In this document: in pieces, positions 1 through 9,525 of the stretch
Layout: each line of letters starts with the position of its first letter
How positions within the stretch are numbered: position 1 is the first letter of the stretch
Assembly: GCF_001593385.1 (NCBI RefSeq)
Contig: NZ_LUVZ01000043.1
Coordinates: 186,001 to 250,000 of the forward strand
Reading direction: 5' to 3'
Length of the DNA: 64,000 nt
Source: Chryseobacterium cucumeris
Lineage (GTDB): Bacteria; Bacteroidota; Bacteroidia; Flavobacteriales; Weeksellaceae
Translations under genes and position numbers: made by a program
Notes under the pieces: generated by a model
Seen by the model: the letters and a program-made list of their open reading frames with translations, nothing else
Told to the model about the DNA's origin: nothing
The model's database searches: none

Positions 1-983
1 ATCCTTTTCTTCTGTGCAGCTGCAGTTCCTACAGAAAGCATGGTATAATTAAATGCATAAGAATATAACGTTTCTCCGGCAGGATTTTTCATATATATTT
101 TTTGTAAACTATAGGGATCACTGGTGGCCTCTGCATTTGCATCTTTATTTTCCAGCGTTTCATCATATATATAGTCAAATGCTACCTGCCCTTTGCGGCT
201 GGTGATGGTTTTGATTTTATTCTGCTGGAAGATTAAGTACTGATTATTGGTTCCTTTATATTTTGTTTTTTTATCATAGGTTACCGCTGCTGTTTCTACC
301 CCGATAGGATTCAGAATTCGGGTAAGGTAGTAAGCTGTTTTGTATTCATTTCCCATAAAAAACTCTCCACAGCTATATCTGGCAGCATCAAAATCTGTAA
401 AAATATATTGGTATCCGTTATCTGCGGTAATGGTAAAACTATCTGCTTTAAAAGTTGCGGTATTACTATTTCTTACATAATCAATTTTGACATGATTAGG
501 GGTAAGATTAATCAGGGTAAATGTATTATTTACAATATCCCTTTTTATACTGAACTTTCCGGATAATCCCGGAAGATTATAGTAGTAGATATCATCAAAT
601 TCATTTTTCAGATAATTGGCAGAACTCGCATTATCATAGCATTCATCCAGCTCGTTAATAATCTTTTTATAGATCACGGCAGCTCCGAAGAATGACCAGC
701 GTGACCCTACATCACTTGCTGTACCGGTAGGGTAGACACTTTCTGTATTATAACCTAAACCCATCGGCCATGCCATATCATCTGAAAGCGGTGCATTCAG
801 AAGAGGAAGTCCTATTTCAGGAAGCCCTGAGGATAATGACATGGGTACATCGGAATAACGGGACATGGCAGCCATGGATGGCGACGCAACAGGAGTCGTT
901 ACAACATCTCCGACACTTTGCTGAGAATATCCCTTTTGTGCCATCATGGACAATAAGGATACTAGTATCACTTTTCTTCTCAT
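1..983 (-). CDS. RHS/YD-repeat-like secreted protein, N-terminal part only (cut by window edge)
   Basis: Reading leftward from an ATG at 981-983, the frame stays open to base 1 (about 327 codons), so the 3' end lies outside the window. The first 20 or so residues form a signal peptide (MRRKVILVSLL, then a cleavage-like GYSQQ). Residues 38-90 read like the start of Bacteroidota RHS-type proteins: a proline and glycine-rich segment (SGLPEIGLPLL), then GLGYNTESVYP and a GSRWSFFGA stretch matching the family's shWVGLGWsL block. Known for the family: large secreted or cell-surface proteins with YD repeats and often a variable C-terminal toxin. The repeats and any toxin are not visible here. It begins 4 bases after the stop of the upstream type IX-sorted protein, so the two are probably co-transcribed. 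The family call is moderate; a plain hypothetical secreted protein is the alternative. Confidence 0.6.
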   Translation of the reverse strand, partial: MRRKVILVSLLSMMAQKGYSQQSVGDVVTTPVASPSMAAMSRYSDVPMSLSSGLPEIGLPLLNAPLSDDMAWPMGLGYNTESVYPTGTASDVGSRWSFFGAAVIYKKIINELDECYDNASSANYLKNEFDDIYYYNLPGLSGKFSIKRDIVNNTFTLINLTPNHVKIDYVRNSNTATFKADSFTITADNGYQYIFTDFDAARYSCGEFFMGNEYKTAYYLTRILNPIGVETAAVTYDKKTKYKGTNNQYLIFQQNKIKTITSRKGQVAFDYIYDETLENKDANAEATSDPYSLQKIYMKNPAGETLYSYAFNYTMLSVGTAAAQKKR

Positions 984-987
984 CAGT

Positions 988-2619
988 TTATTTCTTAATT
1001 AATTTGGCATTCGCCGTTTTGTTGATATCAGTTTTTATTGTGATCAGATAAGCTCCCTGCACCAAAGCCTGGGTATTGATCTTCGTGACTCTGTTTTTAG
1101 TTTTTATACTTTGGAGCTGTCTTCCACTCATATCATATAACAGAATATCTGCTTCTTTAAAGTCGTTGAATCCTATTTCTACATAAGCGTAGTCAGAAAC
1201 AGGATTTGGATAGATCTTGATATCGTATTTTTCAATCAGCTGATCAACTTGTTTGTCTCCCAGTTTTACAATTTTCCAGTTTTCTTTACCCAGCTCTTCT
1301 GCACTGGTTCCGGCAAGAATAATGGAACCGTCTCTGTTGAGTTTTAAATCAGAAAGTCTTTCTTCCTTTTGTCTGGATTCTCCTTTTACGTGTTTTCTCC
1401 ACTGCTCATTACCATTTTGATCTAAATACAGCATCCAAAAGGTTTCATCATCAGTTTGAATTCTTCCTTCAGCCTGGGTGTAACCTCCTAATAAAAATCC
1501 TTTAGAAGATTTATCGTCAGCAGAATGAAGAACACTCATACCCATCAAAATATCTCTGTTTTTGAAATTGTAGGATTTCTGCCACTGCTCTTCTCCTCTT
1601 TCATTGAGAGCAATCAGCCATAAGTCTGTTCCTTCTTCAATGCCTACGGTTTTGTTTCCTGATCTTTCTGATCTTGATTCTCCACCAATGATAAAACCTG
1701 TAGAGGTTAGTGCAAGGGTTCTCAAATGATCATCTCCTTTGCCTCCGAAGTTCTTTTCCCATTCTACTTTTCCGTTTTTGTCCAACTTGACAATCCAGTA
1801 ATCACCCTCACCAAAGTTTTCAGTTTGTTTCGAGTTGCGGGATTCGGGATTCGGGTTTTGAATCTTTGATGCAGAACCCGCATCTCGCATCCCGGAATCT
1901 TTTTCAGAACCAGAAACACGAACCTCGGAACTTCTTGAATAAATCCCCAGTAACGCTCCTCCATCTCTCGTTGGAATCATCTTCTCTACTTCATCTAAAC
2001 CTTTTCCGCCTAAAATTAATTGGGAGAGTTCTTTCCCGTTTTTATCGAGTTTGGTAATCCAGACATCTTTAGAGCCATAGCCTTTTGCTGAATTCTGTAC
2101 GTTTCCGGCCACAAAAAATCCTAAATCAGTAGTCTGGATAACCGCTCTGGCTTCTTCATCAGAAGAACTTCCCAAAGTTTTCTGCCATAATTCATCCCCA
2201 AATTCATTGATTCTGATCAGCCAGATATCTGAACCTCCTTTGGAATCGTCTTTTTTGTCTAACCCTTTTCCGGAATAAGATGTTCCGGCCAAAAGAAATC
2301 CTCCATCCTGAGTAGTAACGGTAGCAGAAAGATAATCATGGTTCTGTCCTGAGAAATATTTCTCCCAGACTTCTTGACCTTGTTGATTGAGTTTTAGTAA
2401 ATGAAAATCATAACCGTTATTGGGCTTACTGCCTGAAGCCTGTTGCTTATTGCTTTGAATAGAACTTCCTGTGATCAAATATTGTTGATCAATGGTTGTG
2501 GTGACCTGGCTTAGAAAATCCTGGGTAGAGGATTGGATGTCTTTTTGCCACACCACTTCCTGGGCAGATATGCCCAGGATCGTGCATAAAGTGAATGCAC
2601 TGAGATAAAGTTTTCTCAT
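988..2619 (-). CDS. Type IX-secreted beta-propeller protein with C-terminal sorting domain
   Basis: 543 residues. A signal peptide (MRKLYLSAFTLCTILGISAQ) is followed by about seven repeats of the form DGGFLLAGTS...DIWLIRINEFGDELWQK, the tryptophan-rich pattern of delta-60-type propeller repeats. The last 75 residues (from IYPNPVSDY) are a type A Por secretion-system sorting domain, which is normally cleaved when the protein is exported by the type IX system and attached to the surface. Between two repeats, near residues 230-265, lies a serine and asparagine-rich insert with no counterpart in the other repeats. Its DNA is an imperfect inverted repeat (see findings). Function beyond surface exposure is unknown. 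Confidence 0.85.
   Translation of the reverse strand: MRKLYLSAFTLCTILGISAQEVVWQKDIQSSTQDFLSQVTTTIDQQYLITGSSIQSNKQQASGSKPNNGYDFHLLKLNQQGQEVWEKYFSGQNHDYLSATVTTQDGGFLLAGTSYSGKGLDKKDDSKGGSDIWLIRINEFGDELWQKTLGSSSDEEARAVIQTTDLGFFVAGNVQNSAKGYGSKDVWITKLDKNGKELSQLILGGKGLDEVEKMIPTRDGGALLGIYSRSSEVRVSGSEKDSGMRDAGSASKIQNPNPESRNSKQTENFGEGDYWIVKLDKNGKVEWEKNFGGKGDDHLRTLALTSTGFIIGGESRSERSGNKTVGIEEGTDLWLIALNERGEEQWQKSYNFKNRDILMGMSVLHSADDKSSKGFLLGGYTQAEGRIQTDDETFWMLYLDQNGNEQWRKHVKGESRQKEERLSDLKLNRDGSIILAGTSAEELGKENWKIVKLGDKQVDQLIEKYDIKIYPNPVSDYAYVEIGFNDFKEADILLYDMSGRQLQSIKTKNRVTKINTQALVQGAYLITIKTDINKTANAKLIKK
1815..1925. repeat. Palindromic repeat-like insert inside a coding sequence
   Basis: A GC-richer stretch contains near-tandem GATTCGGGATTCGGGTT, then after a 17-base spacer AACCCG, then CATCCCGGAATC. 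The arms can fold into an imperfect nested hairpin (CGGGTT with AACCCG; GATTCGGGAT with ATCCCGGAATC, one bulge). The surrounding gene stays in frame. Similar dispersed palindromes occur in Chryseobacterium-type genomes in my recollection; whether other copies exist in this genome cannot be seen here. Confidence 0.5.
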
Positions 2620-2820
2620 TCCCGTGTTGTTGTTTTTTGAGTTAGTAATTAGTTTATTAAAACGCAGCGAATTTAGTACTTTTTAAGACACAAAAATTGA
2701 TATACTTCAACCTACTATAAATCATGCTATTAATAATTAGATTTTCTATATATTGTATTGCAATTTGTATCATTATGATGCAAAAATATCTACTCACGGC
2801 GACAGAACCTGTCGTATTAA

Positions 2821-2851
2821 AAATAAAAAGGCCAACTCAAAAGAATTGACC
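2821..2851 (-). terminator. Rho-independent terminator of the RND efflux operon
   Basis: On the minus strand the sequence reads GGTCAA, a 10-base loop, TTGGCC, then a T-rich tail. It lies about 45 bases past the stop of the outer-membrane factor gene. Confidence 0.7.
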
Positions 2852-2894
2852 CTTCCAAAAAACATTAACTGTTTATTGATAGAATTATGATGTT

Positions 2895-4352
2895 TTATTT
2901 CCAGCCTCCACCTAAACTTTTATAGATGTCGACTACAGTACTGAGCTGTTTCTGTTTTGCTTCGATAAGCTCCATTTTAGCATCCAATGCATCTCTCTGA
3001 TTCAAAAGAACTTCAAGATAATCTGCTCTTGAATTACGGAACAACTGATTAGCAATATCAATAGACTGATCCAGGGCTTTGGTTTCCTGAGACTTCAACT
3101 GATAATACTGGTCAATATTTTTAACCTTTGACATTAAATTGGCAACGTCCAGATAAGCATTCAAAATGGTTTTATCATATTCGTACAATGCCTGAACCTG
3201 TTTTGCATCTGCCGTCTGAAAATTAGCTTTTATCGCACTCTTATTAATGAGTGGTCCAGCCAGCTCACCCACAAGATTGTAAGCTATTGATTCTGGTAAT
3301 TTAACAAGATAGGATGGTTTGAAAGCTTCCAGTCCTAAGGTTGCAGAAATTTCCAAAGAAGGATAAAATTCTTTTCTTGCAGCTTCCACATCCAGTTTTG
3401 ATGCTTTCAATTCCAGCTCTGCCTGCTTGATATCAGGACGGTTGGCTAATAACTGAGATGGGATTCCGGTATACACTGTGGGAGGAATGGTAGACATAAA
3501 GTTTTCCTTTGTTCTCACAATCGGTTGTGGATATCTTCCCAGTAAAGCAGTAATTTCGTTTTCCTTCTCTGTGATCTGCTGACGAATTGTATATTCTGAA
3601 GCTTTGGATTTCGCCAACTCTGCCTCAAATTTCTTCACAGCAAGCTCCGTTGCTGCAGCGGCTTCTTTCTGAATTTTGGAAATTTCCAATGCTCTCTGCT
3701 GAAGCTTGATATACTGCTGTATAATATCCAATTGATTATCAAGTGCTAATAACTCATAATAATTATCCGCAACTTCTTCAATAAGATTCGACAAAACAAA
3801 GTTTTTCCCTTCCACTGTAGAAAGGTAATGAGCTACTGCAGATTCTTTCTCCGTTCTGAGTTTTTTCCAGATGTCAATTTCCCAGCTTGCATTTAATCCT
3901 GCTTCAAAATTTCCCAGTGGATCCGGCATTTCTTTTCCGGGTTCTATTTCTGTAGTAGCATCCCCTGCTCCTTCACTCGTATAACGGCCGGATTTTTTCA
4001 ATCCCGCTCCTATTCCTGCAGAAACCGTTGGAGTCAATCTTCCTTTTTTAGCTAAAACACCACTTTTAGCAATTTCAATCTCCTGAAGTGTGATCAGAAG
4101 CTCCTGATTATTTTTTAAAGCCGTTTCAATCAGCGTTACAAGGTTAGGATCTGTAAAGAACTGTCTCCACGGAGTTGTTCCGCTATTATTGTTAGCATCC
4201 TGCTGTTCTTCCTGATTAAAGTTCTGAGGAATATTTTCTTTTACCTCATCTTTTATAACAGTCGCCATCGGCGCCTTACAACTTGCGAGTACAAGTGATA
4301 AGGCAATGGCTGTGATTATATTTTTAGTCTTCGAATTTTCCATCATGTTCAT
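2895..4352 (-). CDS. TolC/OprM-family outer-membrane efflux lipoprotein
   Basis: 485 residues. A signal peptide ends in the lipobox LASC, so the mature protein should be lipid-anchored. The body is rich in coiled-coil-forming helices with the repeated OEP layout: a first half with ASWEIDIWKKLRTEKESA, and a second half with SQLLANRPDIKQAELELKASKLDVEAARKEFYP split into the LLANRPDI and AARKEFYPSL signatures. Known role: a trimeric outer-membrane exit duct for a tripartite RND pump. It is the last gene of the three-gene efflux operon, and its start overlaps the end of the pump gene. Three close in-frame ATGs (4352, 4346, 4343) are possible starts; the overlap is 20-29 bases. Confidence 0.92.
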   Translation of the reverse strand: MNMMENSKTKNIITAIALSLVLASCKAPMATVIKDEVKENIPQNFNQEEQQDANNNSGTTPWRQFFTDPNLVTLIETALKNNQELLITLQEIEIAKSGVLAKKGRLTPTVSAGIGAGLKKSGRYTSEGAGDATTEIEPGKEMPDPLGNFEAGLNASWEIDIWKKLRTEKESAVAHYLSTVEGKNFVLSNLIEEVADNYYELLALDNQLDIIQQYIKLQQRALEISKIQKEAAAATELAVKKFEAELAKSKASEYTIRQQITEKENEITALLGRYPQPIVRTKENFMSTIPPTVYTGIPSQLLANRPDIKQAELELKASKLDVEAARKEFYPSLEISATLGLEAFKPSYLVKLPESIAYNLVGELAGPLINKSAIKANFQTADAKQVQALYEYDKTILNAYLDVANLMSKVKNIDQYYQLKSQETKALDQSIDIANQLFRNSRADYLEVLLNQRDALDAKMELIEAKQKQLSTVVDIYKSLGGGWK

Positions 4353-7300
4353 AAGGTTCAGTTTGTTCTGTTAAAGGATTCTCTTCTTCATATCTCGCCA
4401 ATCGTGACTTATCAGCAATGGTTCCGAAGATATAATACAGTCCGGGGATAATCATCAATCCGAAAATAGTCCCGATTAACATTCCTCCTGCTGCTGCAGT
4501 ACCAATGGTTCTGTTACCAACTGCTCCCGGTCCTGTTGCAATCACCAATGGAATCAATCCGGCAATAAATGCAAATGATGTCATCAAAATCGGACGGAAA
4601 CGGATAGCCGCTCCTTCAATAGCCGCTTTGGCTACAGGGATTCCTTCTTCTGCCTTTTTCTGAACGGCAAATTCTACAATCAACACGGCATTTTTACCCA
4701 GAAGTCCGATAAGCATGACCATGGCCACCTGTGCATAGATGTTGTTTTCCAATCCTAATAATTTTAAGCATAAAAATGCTCCGAAAATACCTACCGGAAG
4801 GGATAAAATAACCGGTAACGGGAGGATGAAACTTTCATACTGTGCAGAAAGAATCAGGTAAACAAATCCTAAACATACCAGGAAGATAAATACGGCTTCA
4901 TTACCACGGCTTACTTCATCTTTGGAAATACCCGCCCAGTCTATACCAAAACCTCTTGGAAGTGTTTTATCCGCAACTTCCTGAATGGCTTTGATCGCCT
5001 GTCCACTACTATATCCAGGTGCCGGAGTTCCGCTCACCTCTGCAGAGTTATACATATTATGTCTGGTAATCTCTGATAATCCGTATACTTTTTCCAATCT
5101 CATAAAGTCTGAGTAGGGAACCATCTGATCTTTATCATTTTTAACATACAGTTTCAGCAGGTCAGTTGGTAAGGCACGGTATTGAGGTCCCGCCTGAACA
5201 ATTACCTTATAGGGTCTGTCAAAACGGATGAAACTCGTTTCATAGTTGGAACCAATCAATGTAGATAGGTTATCCATTGCTTTTTCAATGGTTACTCCTT
5301 TTTGTTCTGCAAGATCATTATCAATCTTAAGCATATATTGCGGAAAACTCGCAGAATAGAAAGTAAATGCTGATCCAAGTTCCGGACGTTTCTTAAGCTC
5401 CTTCACAAAGTCATTACTTACCTGCTCCATTTTATGATAATCTCCACTTCCCGCTTTATCCAGTAAACGAAGTTCGAAACCTCCTGCTGCTCCATATCCC
5501 GGAACGGATGGCGGCTGGAAGAATTCAATATTGGCACCTGGAATATTTTTCGCTTTTTCCTCAAGTTTTTCAATGATTTCAGCGGCGGATTCTTTACGTT
5601 CTTCCCAACTTTTAAGGTTGATCAGACAGGTTCCTGAGTTTGACCCGGTACCTTCCGTTAAAATCTCATAACCCGCGAGAGAAGAAACGGATTGTACTCC
5701 ATCAATGTCTTCAGATTCTCTTAAAAGTTCTCTGGCAATCTGGTTTGTTCTTTCCAATGTAGATCCCGGAGGTGTCTGAATAATGGCATAGATCATTCCC
5801 TGATCTTCAGCCGGTATAAATCCTGATGGTAAAGAGTTACTCAGGAAGAATGTACAGGCACAGAATGCTAATAGTAACGGCAATGTTATTGTCTTTTTTG
5901 TCACTGTTTTATTCAGTAACTTCTCATATCTGCCAGCTCCTTTCGTGAACAGGTTGTTGAATTTATCAAGGAAAATAGTAATGGGAGTTTTCTTCTTCGC
6001 TTTTCCATGATTATTTCTTAAGATCAGAGCACATAATGCTGGTGTCAGCGTAAGTGCCACTACCCCTGATAAAATAATGGATGAGGCCATTGTAATAGAG
6101 AACTGACGGTAGAATACCCCAACCGGTCCGGACATAAATGCAATCGGAATGAACACCGATGCCATTACCAGTGTAATTGCGATAATTGCCCCACTGATCT
6201 CATGCATTGCTTCCTCGGTAGCCTTCAATGGAGAAAGATGTTTCTCTTCCATCTTGGCGTGAACGGCTTCAATAACTACAATCGCGTCATCTACCACAAC
6301 CCCGATCGCCATTACTAAGGCAAAAAGGGAAATCATATTCAGGGTAATTCCAAAGGCTGACATCACTGCAAATGTTCCTACCAATGAAACCGGAACGGCT
6401 AATGCCGGAATCAATGTTGAACGCCAGTCTCCAAGGAATAAGAATACCACGATGGCAACCAAAACGAAAGCTTCAAATAAAGTGTGAATTACTTTTTCCA
6501 TGGATGCGTCCAGGAATCTTGAAACGTCATAACTGATGTCATAATGCATTCCCTTAGGGAAATTATTTTTTTCAAGATCTTTCATCAATGCTTTCACATT
6601 TTTGATAACGTCACTTGCATTGGATCCATAGGATTGTTTTACGGTGATCGCAGCTGAAGGTTTTCCGTTCAATGTGGAATAAATATCATACATGGAACTT
6701 CCAAACTCAATATCGGCAACATCTTTCAGTCTTACAGATTCTCCGTTCGGTTTTGCTTTTAAAATAATGTTTCCGTAATCTTTTTCATTATTGAAACGAC
6801 CAGGATATTTTAATACGTACTCGAAAGACTGAGAGCGTTTTCCTGAACTTTCACCTGTTTTCCCAGGGGAAGCTTCCAAACTCTGCTCATTCAGAGATTC
6901 CATTACTTCATCTGCTGAAATATTATAAGCTGTTAACCTGTCCGGCTTAAGCCAGATACGCATTGCATATTCACGGGTTCCCAGGATATCGGCAAAACCT
7001 ACACCACTTACCCTTCTCAATTCAGACATTACATTGATATCTGCATAATTGAAAAGGAATTTCTGATCAGCTTTAGGATCATCACTGTACAGGTTAATAT
7101 ACATCAACATGTTGGGTTCTTCACGTGTGATCTTTACCCCTTCACGCACTACCAAAGGCGGAAGCTTATTAACTACTGAAGATACACGGTTCTGAACGTT
7201 TACTGCAGCTACATTGGGATCCGTTCCCAGATCAAATACAATCTGAATGGAAGCTTCCCCGTCATTTCCGGCATCCGAAGTCATATATTTCATACCGGGA

Positions 7301-7515
7301 ACTCCATTTAATCCTCTTTCTAAGGGGATTACTACGGATTTAATCAACAATTCGTTGTTAGCTCCGGGATATTCTGCGGTGATATTTACTTTAGGTGGAG
7401 AGATGGATGGGAACTGTGTCACCGGAAGTTTTACCAATGACAGTATTCCCATAAATACAATAATCAATGAGATTACTATAGACAGAACTGGTCTGCGAAT
7501 GAATTTCTTAAACAT
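4324..7515 (-). CDS. RND-family (HAE1, AcrB-like) multidrug efflux pump, inner-membrane subunit
   Basis: 1063 residues, the usual size for AcrB-type pumps. The start, MFKKFIRRPVLSIVISLIIV, is the first membrane helix. The central proton-relay helix carries GVVVDDAIVVIEA, with the paired aspartates at residues 409-410. The protein has the two-fold RND layout: a large periplasmic loop after helix 1 and again after helix 7. The C-terminal half has GLLGKNAVLIVEFA and the lysine expected in helix 10. Known role: proton-driven export of hydrophobic drugs, detergents or metabolites in complex with the adaptor upstream and the outer-membrane factor downstream. Substrate cannot be read from the sequence, and no regulator gene adjoins the operon. 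Confidence 0.95.
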   Translation of the reverse strand: MFKKFIRRPVLSIVISLIIVFMGILSLVKLPVTQFPSISPPKVNITAEYPGANNELLIKSVVIPLERGLNGVPGMKYMTSDAGNDGEASIQIVFDLGTDPNVAAVNVQNRVSSVVNKLPPLVVREGVKITREEPNMLMYINLYSDDPKADQKFLFNYADINVMSELRRVSGVGFADILGTREYAMRIWLKPDRLTAYNISADEVMESLNEQSLEASPGKTGESSGKRSQSFEYVLKYPGRFNNEKDYGNIILKAKPNGESVRLKDVADIEFGSSMYDIYSTLNGKPSAAITVKQSYGSNASDVIKNVKALMKDLEKNNFPKGMHYDISYDVSRFLDASMEKVIHTLFEAFVLVAIVVFLFLGDWRSTLIPALAVPVSLVGTFAVMSAFGITLNMISLFALVMAIGVVVDDAIVVIEAVHAKMEEKHLSPLKATEEAMHEISGAIIAITLVMASVFIPIAFMSGPVGVFYRQFSITMASSIILSGVVALTLTPALCALILRNNHGKAKKKTPITIFLDKFNNLFTKGAGRYEKLLNKTVTKKTITLPLLLAFCACTFFLSNSLPSGFIPAEDQGMIYAIIQTPPGSTLERTNQIARELLRESEDIDGVQSVSSLAGYEILTEGTGSNSGTCLINLKSWEERKESAAEIIEKLEEKAKNIPGANIEFFQPPSVPGYGAAGGFELRLLDKAGSGDYHKMEQVSNDFVKELKKRPELGSAFTFYSASFPQYMLKIDNDLAEQKGVTIEKAMDNLSTLIGSNYETSFIRFDRPYKVIVQAGPQYRALPTDLLKLYVKNDKDQMVPYSDFMRLEKVYGLSEITRHNMYNSAEVSGTPAPGYSSGQAIKAIQEVADKTLPRGFGIDWAGISKDEVSRGNEAVFIFLVCLGFVYLILSAQYESFILPLPVILSLPVGIFGAFLCLKLLGLENNIYAQVAMVMLIGLLGKNAVLIVEFAVQKKAEEGIPVAKAAIEGAAIRFRPILMTSFAFIAGLIPLVIATGPGAVGNRTIGTAAAGGMLIGTIFGLMIIPGLYYIFGTIADKSRLARYEEENPLTEQTEPYEHDGKFED

Positions 7516-7536
7516 ACTGCTTCATTTTAGAGACCA

Positions 7537-8622
7537 CTACTCTGCTTTTAATTTCAATGATTGAAGAACTTTCTTAGGATCCTGGAATTTTGTTTTCACC
7601 TTTTGATCATCCTTTACTTTCTGAACTCCTTCCAGAAGAATCTGATCTCCTTTTGAAATTCCTGATCCTACCACATACAAATCCTGAAGTTCATAGGCAA
7701 CTTTAATATTTCTGGATTTTGCTACTCCATTTTTATCAATGACAAATACATATTTCTGATCCTGAATTTCATAGGTTGCTTTCTGTGGAATGATCAATGC
7801 ATTGTGAACAGGCATTGACATCTGCACTTTTCCGGTTTCTCCGTTTCTCAGAAGTTTGTCCGGATTAGGGAATTTCGCACGGAAAGCAATATTTCCTGTT
7901 TCGTTATCGAATTCTCCTTCAATCGTCTGGATCTCTCCTTTTTGTGTATACATTTCTCCATTGGCTGTAATCAAAGAAACCTGATTGCTTCCTCTGTCTG
8001 CAGCATGAGTCTGATAGCTCAGATATTCAGGTTCTGAAACGTTGAAATAGGTGTAGATACTTGTGTTATCTGATAACGAAGTCAATAAATCGCCTTCATC
8101 TACAAGGCTTCCCAATTTCAGTGGAATTCTGTTAATAATCCCTGAAAACGGAGCTTTGATATCAGTAAAAGACAAATGGATCTGAGCCAGTTTCATTTCT
8201 GCATTGGCAGCGTCCAATTTAGCTTTTGCCATCGCTCTTTCATTTTTAGAAACGATGTTGTTTCCTGCCAGTGTACTTGCGTTTTTAAGCTCAATAGAAG
8301 CTTGCTCTACTTCTGCTTTTGCTTTTAATAATTCTGCCTGATACAATTTAGGCATAATACGGAACAATGTTTGTCCTGCCTGTACGTACTGTCCTTCATC
8401 TACAAAGATTTTTTCCAGGAACCCTTTTTCCTGAGCTCTCACTTCAATATTTTTTACAGATTGAATCTGGGCTACGTATTCTTTGTTGATTACGGTATCC
8501 ATGACCACAGGGGACGTCACCGGATAGACGGTAACTTCTTCTTTTTCTTCTTTTTTCTTATTGCAGCCAACCGCCAACAAAAGGGCACTCAGTGCAATTC
8601 CCGAAGCAACTCTTTTTATCAT
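7537..8622 (-). CDS. RND efflux periplasmic adaptor (membrane fusion) lipoprotein
   Basis: 361 residues. A signal peptide ends at LLAVGC, a lipobox followed by a lysine/glutamate linker. The AcrA order follows: a lipoyl half-domain (VRAQEKGFLEKIFVDEGQYV), a helical hairpin (residues about 95-145), the second lipoyl half (FTDIKAPFSGIINRIPLKLG), a beta-barrel and a membrane-proximal domain. First gene of the efflux operon, 21 bases ahead of the pump gene. It joins the inner-membrane pump to the outer-membrane duct. Confidence 0.95.
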   Translation of the reverse strand: MIKRVASGIALSALLLAVGCNKKKEEKEEVTVYPVTSPVVMDTVINKEYVAQIQSVKNIEVRAQEKGFLEKIFVDEGQYVQAGQTLFRIMPKLYQAELLKAKAEVEQASIELKNASTLAGNNIVSKNERAMAKAKLDAANAEMKLAQIHLSFTDIKAPFSGIINRIPLKLGSLVDEGDLLTSLSDNTSIYTYFNVSEPEYLSYQTHAADRGSNQVSLITANGEMYTQKGEIQTIEGEFDNETGNIAFRAKFPNPDKLLRNGETGKVQMSMPVHNALIIPQKATYEIQDQKYVFVIDKNGVAKSRNIKVAYELQDLYVVGSGISKGDQILLEGVQKVKDDQKVKTKFQDPKKVLQSLKLKAE

Positions 8623-8766
8623 AATTCTAGAGTTTATATAATCGTTAATGTTTTGATAGAAATAAAAAACGGTAATAAAAGGGGTACGGTGTGATGATTA
8701 CCGGCATACACAACGCAAGGTATTTCCGCCCGTCATCAGGCAGAAAATAAACGGAACGGAGAAATT

Positions 8767-9153
8767 TTAGATTCTAATGGAGCGGATAAGAATAAATCTT
8801 TTGTTGGCTAAACCAAGAACAAAGCCATGAATATCCGGTTTTGATAGTTTATAGCTTTTTAGTCCAAAAATATAGACAAGACTGAAAACTCCTGCAAAAA
8901 CAACAATAGCCTGCCATACTTCAGACAGTTCGAAATCATTTTCGGTAAGTTCTATAGTGGAATTGTCTACATTATCTGCCATCTGCTGAACGGAGAGTTT
9001 TTCAAAAGTCTGATTCAGTCGGTTGGCTCTTTTGGGCATATGATGAGAAACATGACCGTTATAGTCGTTTCGGAGCGTTTTAACATCAAGTCTGCTTTCT
9101 ACTACAAAGAGTAGAAAAAGACCGGTTAAAAAATATACTACGAAGTTTCTCAT
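8767..9153 (-). CDS. Small membrane protein of unknown function
   Basis: 128 residues from the ATG at 9153. I do not recognise a family. There is an N-terminal hydrophobic segment (FVVYFLTGLFLLFVV), a polar middle of about 60 residues and a second hydrophobic segment (WQAIVVFAGVFSLVYIFGL), then a basic tail. The longer reading frame to 9207 is rejected because a -7 promoter element (TACATTTG, 9171-9164) lies inside the extension, so the message would start after it. It is 144 bases upstream of the efflux adaptor in the same direction and might share its transcript, but nothing links its function to the pump. Confidence 0.6.
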   Translation of the reverse strand: MRNFVVYFLTGLFLLFVVESRLDVKTLRNDYNGHVSHHMPKRANRLNQTFEKLSVQQMADNVDNSTIELTENDFELSEVWQAIVVFAGVFSLVYIFGLKSYKLSKPDIHGFVLGLANKRFILIRSIRI

Positions 9154-9163
9154 TTTGAAGTTG

Positions 9164-9171
9164 CAAATGTA
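9164..9171 (-). promoter_or_regulatory. -7 promoter element (TACATTTG)
   Basis: An exact match to the Bacteroidota TAnnTTTG element followed by C. It is 10 bases ahead of the ATG at 9153 and inside the 5' extension of the longer frame. No TTG is found at the usual upstream distance. Confidence 0.45.
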
Positions 9172-9475
9172 CACCCAGATTATGATATTATCATCATGGA
9201 TTAACAAAATTTAACTCTTCTTTAAAATAACTGAATATAAAAAAATGATAAATATTAAATATTTCGTTTATTCAAGCGTAATTCGAGCAATCCTGACATC
9301 TCATCTGTGCAAGTTTCAATTCTCAAATATCAAGCCATTTTTTTGGATTTAAGGAAATTTTAATTTTAAAGTTGTTGCATTTTTGAACATTTTAGGTGGC
9401 ATAGTACTCTACTTTGAAAATTTAATTAGTCAAACCTAAACTTTATCATGAATTATAATTATTAACATTAACTTA
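9172..9475. other. Long AT-rich intergenic region
   Basis: About 300 bases between the divergent membrane-protein gene and the promoter of the small gene at 9526. A 36-codon frame from 9245 has no promoter or recognisable product. I see no other structure here. Confidence 0.4.
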
Positions 9476-9506
9476 TTGTTACTCTTTTCTTTTTGAATTA
9501 TTTTTG
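9476..9506 (+). promoter_or_regulatory. Consensus Bacteroidota promoter (TTG-N20-TATTTTTG)
   Basis: TTG at 9476-9478 and TATTTTTG at 9499-9506 are separated by 20 bases, matching the primary sigma factor consensus of Bacteroidota. Transcription would start about 6 bases downstream, giving a leader of only about 12-15 bases before the ATG at 9526. Confidence 0.7.
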
Positions 9507-9525
9507 CCGAAAATTAACACAACAA

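Noticed and set aside
770..1051. Plus-strand frame across the RHS-like gene start
   Set aside because: It is antisense to two better-supported secreted proteins and has no promoter.
9245..9355. A 36-codon plus-strand frame in the spacer upstream of the small gene
   Set aside because: No promoter, no recognisable composition, and a non-A-rich start; likely chance in AT-rich DNA.
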